Both the position numbers and the translations under genes were made by a program. A stretch of 7,398 bases of DNA, from assembly GCA_028276105.1 (NCBI GenBank), contig JAPYWZ010000030.1, forward strand, positions 1 through 7,398, in the 5' to 3' direction. Within the stretch, counting starts at the first letter, position 1. Each line of letters opens with the position of its first letter. The notes under the pieces are model-generated. The model did not search any database. It saw only the letters and a list, made by a program, of their open reading frames with translations, and had not been told where the DNA came from. The stretch comes from Microgenomates group bacterium. Its GTDB lineage: Bacteria; Patescibacteriota; Microgenomatia; UBA1406; GWC2-37-13. Of the stretch, positions 1 through 4,956 are shown piece by piece.

Positions 1-754
1 GGGTATTTACTAAAAAGTGGGGGGTTCCTTGAAAACCTAAAGATGGTGATAGTTGTTGATCTCGATTAAGATTTTTTTCATATTTTCCACTTTCTAAACA
101 CTTGGTTAAAAAATTGGAGTCAATTTCATTGGCTAGAAAACTGACTAAATCGGGAATTTTATTTTTATCATTTCTTACTTGTTCATTGATTAAATTGTAT
201 CCTTCATTAGTCATCAATTTATCATGAACCTCCCAAAATTTACCTTTTTCATAAGCGCAGTATAAAGCAGAAGCAGCAAGAAGGCCATTACCATGACCAT
301 TTGAATAAAGAAAAGCAAAAGAAGCCTTTCCTTGATCGACTAATTTTTTGATTTCTGGAAGAGGTGGAATGTAAGAACCACCTTCAGATTGGTATTTAAA
401 TCGCTCACCAACTTGAGAAGCCAGTTGAGGATTTAAGCCTCCAGCAATATGACAAAAGGGACAGCTTGGGTCAGAAACCTCAACAAAAAGAAGTTTTCTT
501 GAAGCATCACCAAAATGAATAAAATCTTTAGTAAAAAGTTTTTTTACCTCGTTAATTTTGATTTCTTTTGGTGCTTGTGGCTGTTGTTGTTGGGCGGGAT
601 TAGGGTTTTTGCCAAGTTTTTTTTCTAAATTAGAGACTTTTAAAAAAGTAAAGATATTAAAAAGAAAAAGTAAACCGATAAGAAAATAAATTATTTTATT
701 ATTTGAACTTGAGGGATTGATTTCTTCAACTTTTTTTTGATTTTTTTTAGCCAT
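1..754 (-). CDS. Membrane-anchored DsbA-like thiol:disulfide oxidoreductase (C-terminus cut by window edge)
   Basis: Predicted extracytoplasmic thioredoxin-fold enzyme that oxidises or isomerises disulfides in exported proteins. The 251 visible residues begin with a short Lys-rich cytoplasmic tail (1-20), followed by one hydrophobic anchor (about 21-38, IIYFLIGLLFLFNIFTFL). A linker with a run of four glutamines follows (about 50-65), then a DsbA/Thioredoxin_4-type domain. The active site reads DPSCPFCH, with cysteines at 98 and 101. A GTPHFLVN segment close to the window edge matches the cis-proline loop of the family. The helical insert between them holds further cysteines (in ALYCAYEKG and TKCLESG) of unknown role. 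The ATG at 754 is the only plausible start, because an in-frame TAA lies 24 bp upstream with no ATG, GTG or TTG between. No Shine-Dalgarno is visible, but a good promoter lies upstream. Fold and motif are clear; whether it is an oxidase, an isomerase or a VKOR partner cannot be told. Confidence 0.88.
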   Translation of the reverse strand, partial: MAKKNQKKVEEINPSSSNNKIIYFLIGLLFLFNIFTFLKVSNLEKKLGKNPNPAQQQQPQAPKEIKINEVKKLFTKDFIHFGDASRKLLFVEVSDPSCPFCHIAGGLNPQLASQVGERFKYQSEGGSYIPPLPEIKKLVDQGKASFAFLYSNGHGNGLLAASALYCAYEKGKFWEVHDKLMTNEGYNLINEQVRNDKNKIPDLVSFLANEIDSNFLTKCLESGKYEKNLNRDQQLSPSLGFQGTPHFLVNT

Positions 755-803
755 AAATTTTGAAAAATAAATTATTAATTAATTGAAAAATTTTAATTAT
801 TAA

Positions 804-832
804 ATTATTACAACTTTAATGATAGTTGTCAA
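804..832 (-). promoter_or_regulatory. Sigma-70-type promoter of the DsbA-like gene
   Basis: Read on the minus strand, a perfect -35 TTGACA (827-832) is followed by a 17-bp spacer and the -10 element AATAAT (804-809). The -10 is preceded by TGT, which makes an extended -10 (TGn). Transcription would start near 797, giving a leader of about 43 nt before the ATG at 754. It lies between the alaS stop and the DsbA-like gene, so that gene need not depend on alaS transcription. This is the best promoter match in the window. Confidence 0.7.
810..829. repeat. Inverted repeat inside the promoter spacer (possible operator)
   Basis: ACAACT (810-815) and AGTTGT (824-829) form a perfect 6-bp inverted repeat with an 8-bp centre. 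It fills the spacer between the -10 and -35 elements of the DsbA-like gene promoter and overlaps the -35 by three bases. The position suits a repressor operator, but a 6-bp arm in AT-rich DNA can arise by chance. It lacks a following T-tract, so it is not a convincing terminator for alaS. Confidence 0.3.
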
Positions 833-840
833 TTGATTTT

Positions 841-2649
841 TTATTTGGCATAAATTCGATATAAATTGGCACCAATCTTTTCAAATTTAAAAATCTCAAT
901 TTTTCCAATTTCTTTCGTATTTGTTACATGGGGACCACCACAAAATTCTTTGGAGTAGGCAGTTTCTAAAGATTGACCAATATAATACACTTTAACCATA
1001 TCGGGGTATTTTTCTTTAAAAAAGGCTTTTGCGCCAATTTTATAGGCCTCTTCTTTAGGAAGAACAACAAAGTTTACCGGCAATTCTTCTTTGATTTTTT
1101 GATTGATAATTTTTTCCACTTCTTTTAAACCCTCAGTGGTTGGTTTTTTTGCACAATAAAAATCAAAACGCAGTCTTTCACCAGTAATATGTGATCCTTC
1201 TTGACGGATGCTTTCTCCCAAAACGTCAAATAAAGCTTGATGAAGTAAGTGGGTGGCCGTATGATAGCGCAAAGTATTTTTTGAGTGATCAGCCAAACCT
1301 CCTTTAAACATACCCACAGAAGCCGTTCGAGAAAGGGCTCGGTGTTTCTCAAATTCCTCATCAAACTCTTTTTGGTTAAAAGTTAGTCCTTTTTCTTTTA
1401 GCAGTTCTTCGGTTAACTCTTTTGGAAAACCATAGCTTTGATATAAATCAAAAACTTGTTTACCGGTTGGTTTTTCAATTTTTTGTAAAATAGAAAAGCC
1501 CTTTTCTAATGTTTTGTTAAAACGATCGATTTCTTCGCCAATTACCGGTTTTATTTCTTCTAAGTCTTTTTCTTCAAAATAAATATTTTTATAAATCTCA
1601 ATAATCGCCTCAACTGCAAGATTTAAATCGTTGGCCAAAACCTTTTTTCCTTTTAATTGGTACATTTTAATAGTCACTCTTCGAAGAAGTCTTCTTAAAA
1701 CATAACCCCTTTCTTTATTGGAAGGATAAACGCCGCTTTTGATAAGAAAGACCGCTCCTTTTAAGTGATCGGCAATGATTCTTATTTTTCTTTTATCATC
1801 TTCGTTTTCATATTTTTTATCAACGATTTTTTCGATGTTTTTAATAATTGGAAGATATAGTTCGGTTAAAAATACATCAGGATTGTTATTGGCTGCCGCC
1901 AACATTCGTTCCAACCCACCACCAAAATCAACATTTTTTGCTGGTAATTCTTCAAAACCATTTTTTGTTTTTTTAAACTGCATAAAAACGGAATTGCCAA
2001 TTTCCAAAAACCGACCACAATCACAGTTTGGGTGACATTTTAAAGAAGAGTAAGGCGAGTTTTCATGAAGTTTGAAATCTTGACCAAAGTCATAAAAAAC
2101 TTCACTATCTGGGCCACCAGGTTCACCTTCGGGCATATTATCAGGGACACCGGCTCTTGACCACCAGTTTTTTTCTGGTCCATAAGAAAAGATATGATTT
2201 TCAGGTACTCCAAGTTCTAACCAGATTTTTCTTGATTCATTGTCTGGATCTAGATTATTTTTTTTATCACCAGCAAAAACTGTGACATAAAGTCTTTTTT
2301 TATCAAAGCCCAAAATTTGGGTTAAAAACTGCCAAAACCAAGAAAGCTGCTCTTTTTTAAAATAATCACCCAATGACCAGTTGCCCATCATCTCAAAAAA
2401 AGTCGTATGCCGATTGTCGCCGATTTCTAAAACATCTTGGGAGCGAAAGCAAGGTTGGATATTGTAGAGTCTTTTTCCTAAAGGATGAACTTCACCCAAA
2501 AGATAAGGAACAAGCTGCTGCATCCCAGAGCCGGTAAATAAAGTAGTGGGATCATTTTGGGGAACAAGAGAGATGGGAGGAACTTCTTTATGATTTTTTT
2601 CCTTCCAAAAATCAGCAAATTTTTTTCTAAGATCAAGATGGGTAAACAT
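841..2649 (-). CDS. alaS: Alanyl-tRNA synthetase, short form lacking the C-Ala domain
   Basis: Charges tRNA-Ala with alanine in the cytoplasm and edits mischarged Ser/Gly. The class II catalytic core is clear: SLVPQNDPTTLFTGSGM (27-43), PCFRSQD (66-72), the motif 2 region HTTFFEMMGNWSLGDYF (81-97), and motif 3 GGGLERML (243-250). The tRNA-recognition helices follow. The editing domain carries HTATH (463-467) and CGGPH (570-574), the metal-binding HxxxH and CxxxH pairs. The protein ends just after the editing domain at residue 602, whereas typical bacterial AlaRS is about 850-900 residues; the glycine-rich C-Ala domain is missing. The usual GPCGPC segment reads GGPDSE, and a Cys/His cluster (C205, H206, C209, C211) precedes RFLEIGNSVFMQF. 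The ATG at 2649 is forced by an in-frame TAA only 9 bp upstream. No Shine-Dalgarno is seen. The stop is a clean TAA at 841-843, so this looks like a natural short form and not a broken gene. Confidence 0.97.
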   Translation of the reverse strand: MFTHLDLRKKFADFWKEKNHKEVPPISLVPQNDPTTLFTGSGMQQLVPYLLGEVHPLGKRLYNIQPCFRSQDVLEIGDNRHTTFFEMMGNWSLGDYFKKEQLSWFWQFLTQILGFDKKRLYVTVFAGDKKNNLDPDNESRKIWLELGVPENHIFSYGPEKNWWSRAGVPDNMPEGEPGGPDSEVFYDFGQDFKLHENSPYSSLKCHPNCDCGRFLEIGNSVFMQFKKTKNGFEELPAKNVDFGGGLERMLAAANNNPDVFLTELYLPIIKNIEKIVDKKYENEDDKRKIRIIADHLKGAVFLIKSGVYPSNKERGYVLRRLLRRVTIKMYQLKGKKVLANDLNLAVEAIIEIYKNIYFEEKDLEEIKPVIGEEIDRFNKTLEKGFSILQKIEKPTGKQVFDLYQSYGFPKELTEELLKEKGLTFNQKEFDEEFEKHRALSRTASVGMFKGGLADHSKNTLRYHTATHLLHQALFDVLGESIRQEGSHITGERLRFDFYCAKKPTTEGLKEVEKIINQKIKEELPVNFVVLPKEEAYKIGAKAFFKEKYPDMVKVYYIGQSLETAYSKEFCGGPHVTNTKEIGKIEIFKFEKIGANLYRIYAK

Positions 2650-2657
2650 AATGTAAA

Positions 2658-2663
2658 ATTATA
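2658..2663 (-). promoter_or_regulatory. Consensus -10 element just upstream of alaS (possible leaderless start)
   Basis: The minus strand carries a perfect TATAAT with only 8 bp between it and the alaS ATG, so transcription would begin at or within a base or two of the start codon. The -35 position holds only a weak TCTTTA or TTCTTT. With no Shine-Dalgarno in the short gap, a leaderless alaS mRNA is the simplest reading. TATAAT is easy to find by chance in DNA this AT-rich, so confidence is moderate. Confidence 0.45.
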
Positions 2664-2690
2664 CTATAAAATGATACGAATAAAGAATAA

Positions 2691-2745
2691 TTAAAAATTA
2701 AAAATGAAAAATTAAAAATTACAATTTAAAATTAAAAATTAATAA
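2691..2745. repeat. AT-rich heptamer array (TTAAAAA units) in the divergent intergenic region
   Basis: Four contiguous 7-bp units run from 2691 to 2718: TTAAAAA, TTAAAAA, TGAAAAA, TTAAAAA. After a 13-bp interruption two more follow at 2732-2745 (TTAAAAA, TTAATAA). An 8-bp inverted repeat, AATTACAA (2717-2724) and TTGTAATT (2747-2754), brackets the second half. The array sits between the alaS start region and the proposed nnrD promoter. No coding function is apparent; it may act as curved or easily melted upstream DNA, or be a slippage-prone repeat. Confidence 0.75.
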
Positions 2746-2756
2746 TTTGTAATTGT

Positions 2757-2785
2757 TTGAGATTTTGCGCTTAGAATTTTATTTT
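2757..2785 (+). promoter_or_regulatory. Candidate promoter of the nnrD operon
   Basis: TTGAGA (2757-2762, five of six matches to the -35 consensus) is followed by a 17-bp spacer and TATTTT (2780-2785, four of six to the -10 consensus). The predicted start near 2792 would leave a leader of about 19 nt and would exclude most of the left arm of the dyad at 2782-2819 from the mRNA. Plausible but not strong. Confidence 0.4.
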
Positions 2786-2819
2786 ACCATCTTATTACGA
2801 TCGTTTAGAGATGGTAAAA
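2782..2819. repeat. Extended 38-bp dyad covering the nnrD start codon
   Basis: An 11-bp left arm TTTTACCATCT (2782-2792) is matched perfectly by AGATGGTAAAA (2809-2819). Exactly centred between them is an 8-bp palindrome ACGATCGT (2797-2804), so arms and core share the same axis of symmetry (2800.5); the four positions between each arm and the core are mostly unpaired. The nnrD ATG (2811-2813) lies in the right arm and the left arm overlaps the candidate -10. It could be an operator for a dimeric regulator or, if transcription starts further upstream, an RNA hairpin that hides the start codon. Confidence 0.8.
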
Positions 2820-3770
2820 AAACAAAACAAAAAGAGCATGGTTAATCTAATAAAAACAAACGACTTAAAGAAAGTTAGAGATTTTTTTAAAAAGTTTAAT
2901 CTTCCAAAAGAAAACTCTCACAAAGGTCAAAATGGTAAGGTTTTGATTATTGGTGGTTCTTCTCTTTTTCATGCTGCTTCTTTATGGGCGGCTGAGGTGG
3001 CTTCGCATTTTGTTGATATTGTCCATTATTGTTCAACTAAAGAAAATCAAAAAATTTTTTTAAATTTAAAAACCAAGTTTAGAAATGGGATTATTGTTTC
3101 AAAAAAAGATTTAATCGATTATGTTAAGGAAGATGATGCGATTTTGGTTGGTCCTGGGATGATAAGAAAAGACAAATCAAATATCAAAAATCAAATATCA
3201 AAAATACATTTCAAAAATCAAAAAGATCTAATTGATATTAAAGATGAAGGTTTATATACTTACTTTTTACCTAAGTTTTTGATTGAAAATTTTTCGCAAA
3301 AAAAATTTGTTTTTGATGCGGGCGCTTTACAGATGATGGATAAAGAATGGCTTTTAAAATTAAAAACGCCAGCAATTCTTACTCCTCATCAAAAAGAATT
3401 TGAAAGGTTATTTGGTGAAAAAATTTTTGATTTAGATTTTGAAAAAAAAGTAGAGTTAGTTAAGAAATACGCAAATAAATATAAGGTAATAATTTTACTT
3501 AAAGCGATAAAAGATATTGTTTCTGATGGTGAGAAAACTTATGTGGTTGAGGGAGGCAATCAAGGGTTAACTAAAGGTGGTTCGGGTGATGTTTTGGCTG
3601 GTTTGGTGGTGAGTTTTTATGCAAAAAATAAAGCTTTAGAAAGCGCTGTTTTTGCTTCGATTCTTCTTAAAAAAACCGCCGATGTCTTGTTTTTAGAAAA
3701 AGGATACTGGTATAATATTAATAATTTGATTGAGACAGTACCTTTGGTTTTAAAAAAAATAATTATTTAG
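2811..3770 (+). CDS. nnrD: ADP-dependent NAD(P)H-hydrate dehydratase (NnrD / YjeF C-terminal family)
   Basis: Predicted cytoplasmic repair enzyme that dehydrates S-NAD(P)HX back to NAD(P)H using ADP or ATP; ribokinase-like fold. Family motifs in order: HKGQNGKVLIIGGS (37-50), GPGM (114-117), FDAGAL (168-173), TPHQKEF (191-197), and GGNQGLTKGGSGDVLAG (248-264), with the catalytic-type Asp at 260. The N-terminal NnrE epimerase domain found in fused YjeF proteins is absent. Deviations from the usual family pattern are LLKA where LLKG is common (229-232) and GPGM-I where GPGLG is common. Residues 123-138 come from a heptamer DNA repeat array. An in-frame stop at 2772 limits the start to ATG 2811 or ATG 2838 (residue 10); neither has a clear Shine-Dalgarno. 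The gene ends 3 bp before the next one, in the same frame, so it probably heads an operon with the two small membrane proteins. Confidence 0.88.
   Translation: MVKKQNKKSMVNLIKTNDLKKVRDFFKKFNLPKENSHKGQNGKVLIIGGSSLFHAASLWAAEVASHFVDIVHYCSTKENQKIFLNLKTKFRNGIIVSKKDLIDYVKEDDAILVGPGMIRKDKSNIKNQISKIHFKNQKDLIDIKDEGLYTYFLPKFLIENFSQKKFVFDAGALQMMDKEWLLKLKTPAILTPHQKEFERLFGEKIFDLDFEKKVELVKKYANKYKVIILLKAIKDIVSDGEKTYVVEGGNQGLTKGGSGDVLAGLVVSFYAKNKALESAVFASILLKKTADVLFLEKGYWYNINNLIETVPLVLKKIII
3177..3224. repeat. Heptamer repeat array inside nnrD, 48 bp
   Basis: Units are TCAAATA, TCAAAAA, TCAAATA, TCAAAAA, then a 6-bp TACATT, then TCAAAAA, TCAAAAA. The first four units form an exact 14-bp tandem duplication. 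Seven 7-bp units would be 49 bp; the single short unit makes the total 48 bp, exactly 16 codons, and the reading frame survives. The encoded stretch (residues 123-138) is Lys/Asn/Ile/Gln-rich and lies just after the GPGM motif, probably in a surface loop. Confidence 0.85.
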
Positions 3771-3773
3771 TCT

Positions 3774-4211
3774 ATGAAAAAAGAAACTTTTTTAGCGATT
3801 TTTTTAGGGGTAGTTTTTGGTTTTATTTTTGCTTTGATAATCTTAGGCAGTATCTCTCAAAGCCAATTGGGTAAAAAAACTAAATCTTTATTACCCCAAA
3901 AAAAAGAATTTTCTATTTTGCCAGCAAAACCAACTTCTTTAAAACTTTTGAATATTACTAACCCAAAAAATTTTTTAATTATTGAAAATGATAAGGTGAC
4001 TATCGAAGGTGAGGTAGAGAAAAACTCGTTAATTGTCATTCAATCACCAATCAAAGACTTGGTTTTTCAAAATAAAGAAGAAAAATTTAAGGTTGATTTT
4101 CCATTGGCATTGGGAGAAAACGTGATAAAAATTGTTTCCTATCCTCAAAATCCCAATTTAAAAACTCAAGAGAAAACTCTTTTTATTTATTATTTACCCA
4201 ATGAGATATGA
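3774..4211 (+). CDS. Membrane-anchored protein with one Ig-like beta-sandwich domain
   Basis: Function unknown. A 145-residue protein with a short basic start, one hydrophobic segment (about 5-27) and a polar linker (28-57). One extracellular beta-rich domain follows (about 58-142). It has the pattern of bacterial Ig-like or glucodextranase-B-like domains: NPKNFLIIENDKVTIEGEV, a central strand pair, then LALGENVIKIVSYPQNP. The hydrophobic segment has no obvious cleavage site and looks like a signal anchor, leaving the domain outside the cell. The nnrD stop TAG and one TCT codon precede the ATG in the same frame, so no earlier start is possible. Its TGA overlaps the ATG of the next gene (ATGA), which suggests translational coupling. 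No catalytic residues are apparent; an adhesion, envelope-scaffold or accessory role is only a guess. Confidence 0.75.
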   Translation: MKKETFLAIFLGVVFGFIFALIILGSISQSQLGKKTKSLLPQKKEFSILPAKPTSLKLLNITNPKNFLIIENDKVTIEGEVEKNSLIVIQSPIKDLVFQNKEEKFKVDFPLALGENVIKIVSYPQNPNLKTQEKTLFIYYLPNEI

Positions 4212-4906
4212 ATAAAAAAATTTTCTTACCATTTTTTGCTTTGATCGTCTTTTTTTTGTTTTTGTTTAATCTTTTAATTTTTGCTTCTGATAAAACAGGC
4301 AGTGATTCGGCAAAAAAAGAAACTCAAAAAGAGGTAGAAATTTTAAAAGAGAAAATTGCCAGCAAAGTCGCCGAGCTTCGTCGGCAAAACTTCCAAGCTT
4401 TCTCGGGAAAAATTGTTGAGATTAAAAAAGGTGAAATAGAAATAAAAGATTATAATGAAGAGAAAAAGAAAGTTTTTACCGATGATTTATTAACAAAATA
4501 TTATTTAATAAAAGACAATCAAAAAAAAGAGATTAATTTCTCTGATTTAAAAAAAGATGATTATATTATAGTTTCTGGAATCCTAACCGATAAAGGAATT
4601 AGTGCCAATATGATTTTTGTTGATGAAAAGTATTTGGTGGATTTTGGGAAGATTGTGGAAAAAGATAAAAATGAATATTGGTTGAAAGTGGTCACTTTAA
4701 CTAATGAAACGATTAGCTTAGATATTGAAACTTTTACTAAACAGTGGTTGTTGAATATTAAAAGCTTAGAACTAGAAAGAACTGGTTTTTCGAAGATTAA
4801 AGAAGGGGATATGATCCATTTTGTTGCCAAAGATAAAAAAAATGAAAACAATCGTTTTTCTGCCCAAAAAATTGTTGTTATCCCACAGGAATATTTTCTA
4901 AAGTAG
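4208..4906 (+). CDS. Exported protein with two DUF5666-like beta-barrel repeats
   Basis: Function unknown. A 232-residue protein whose N-terminus is a strong hydrophobic signal or anchor (about 4-26), followed by a charged, probably helical segment (about 31-60). Two related beta-rich repeats follow. The first (about 65-138) runs from FSGKIVEIKKGEIEIKD to FSDLKKDDYIIVSG and ISANMIFV. The second (about 146-226) runs from FGKIVEKDKNEYWLKV to FSKIKEGDMIHFVAKD and FSAQKIVVIP. The recurring order of a GKIVE strand, a K-x-GD/DD turn with a hydrophobic strand, then a final xAxxIxV strand resembles DUF5666-type small barrels. The ATG overlaps the TGA of the preceding gene by 4 bp, so the two proteins are probably made together and may act together at the cell surface. 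Family assignment is from pattern memory only. Confidence 0.7.
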   Translation: MNKKIFLPFFALIVFFLFLFNLLIFASDKTGSDSAKKETQKEVEILKEKIASKVAELRRQNFQAFSGKIVEIKKGEIEIKDYNEEKKKVFTDDLLTKYYLIKDNQKKEINFSDLKKDDYIIVSGILTDKGISANMIFVDEKYLVDFGKIVEKDKNEYWLKVVTLTNETISLDIETFTKQWLLNIKSLELERTGFSKIKEGDMIHFVAKDKKNENNRFSAQKIVVIPQEYFLK

Positions 4907-4916
4907 AAAGTATATC

Positions 4917-4933
4917 AAGTATTAAGTATTAAG
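4917..4933. repeat. Short heptamer repeat (AAGTATT) between the DUF5666-like gene and secA
   Basis: Two exact 7-bp units AAGTATT (4917-4923, 4924-4930) and a partial third (AAG, 4931-4933) lie 10 bp after the TAG stop of the preceding gene. No hairpin or T-tract terminator accompanies them. The array occupies the -35 region of any secA promoter built on the -10 at 4945-4950. Confidence 0.65.
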
Positions 4934-4944
4934 GGTTTATTTTT

Positions 4945-4950
4945 TATAAA
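4945..4950 (+). promoter_or_regulatory. Possible -10 element just upstream of secA
   Basis: TATAAA ends 6 bp before the secA ATG, so the predicted transcription start (seventh base after the hexamer) is the A of the ATG itself. The -35 position has only a poor TTAAGT (4922-4927). This parallels the alaS arrangement and would give a leaderless message. Chance occurrence in AT-rich DNA is a real alternative, and secA could simply be read from the upstream operon. Confidence 0.35.
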
Positions 4951-4956
4951 AAATTT

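Noticed and set aside
755..840. Frameshifted remnant of the AlaRS C-Ala domain downstream of alaS
   Set aside because: The gap is only 86 bp, very AT-rich, and holds a promoter; no C-Ala-like coding is visible and the DsbA-like gene begins right after.
1775..2035. Plus-strand reading frame within alaS (and 1125-1364 minus in another frame)
   Set aside because: Both lie fully inside the well-supported AlaRS coding sequence and show only composition-driven hydrophobic or basic stretches.
2782..2819. Rho-independent terminator
   Set aside because: It lies between divergent genes, so there is no upstream gene on either strand for it to terminate; the arms are AT-rich with a large loop, and the ATG of nnrD is in one arm.
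3177..3224. CRISPR-like repeat
   Set aside because: Units are 7 bp, contiguous, without unique spacers, and lie inside an intact coding frame.
3857..4039. Small minus-strand frame opposite the Ig-like gene, and 4561-4851 minus opposite the DUF5666-like gene
   Set aside because: Each is antisense to a gene with a coherent signal anchor and domain pattern, with no start signals of its own.
4208..4211. Recoding of UGA (glycine in Gracilibacteria/Absconditabacteria)
   Set aside because: The TGA ends the Ig-like protein at a sensible length and overlaps the next ATG in the usual ATGA arrangement; the other genes show no in-frame TGA, so the standard bacterial code fits.
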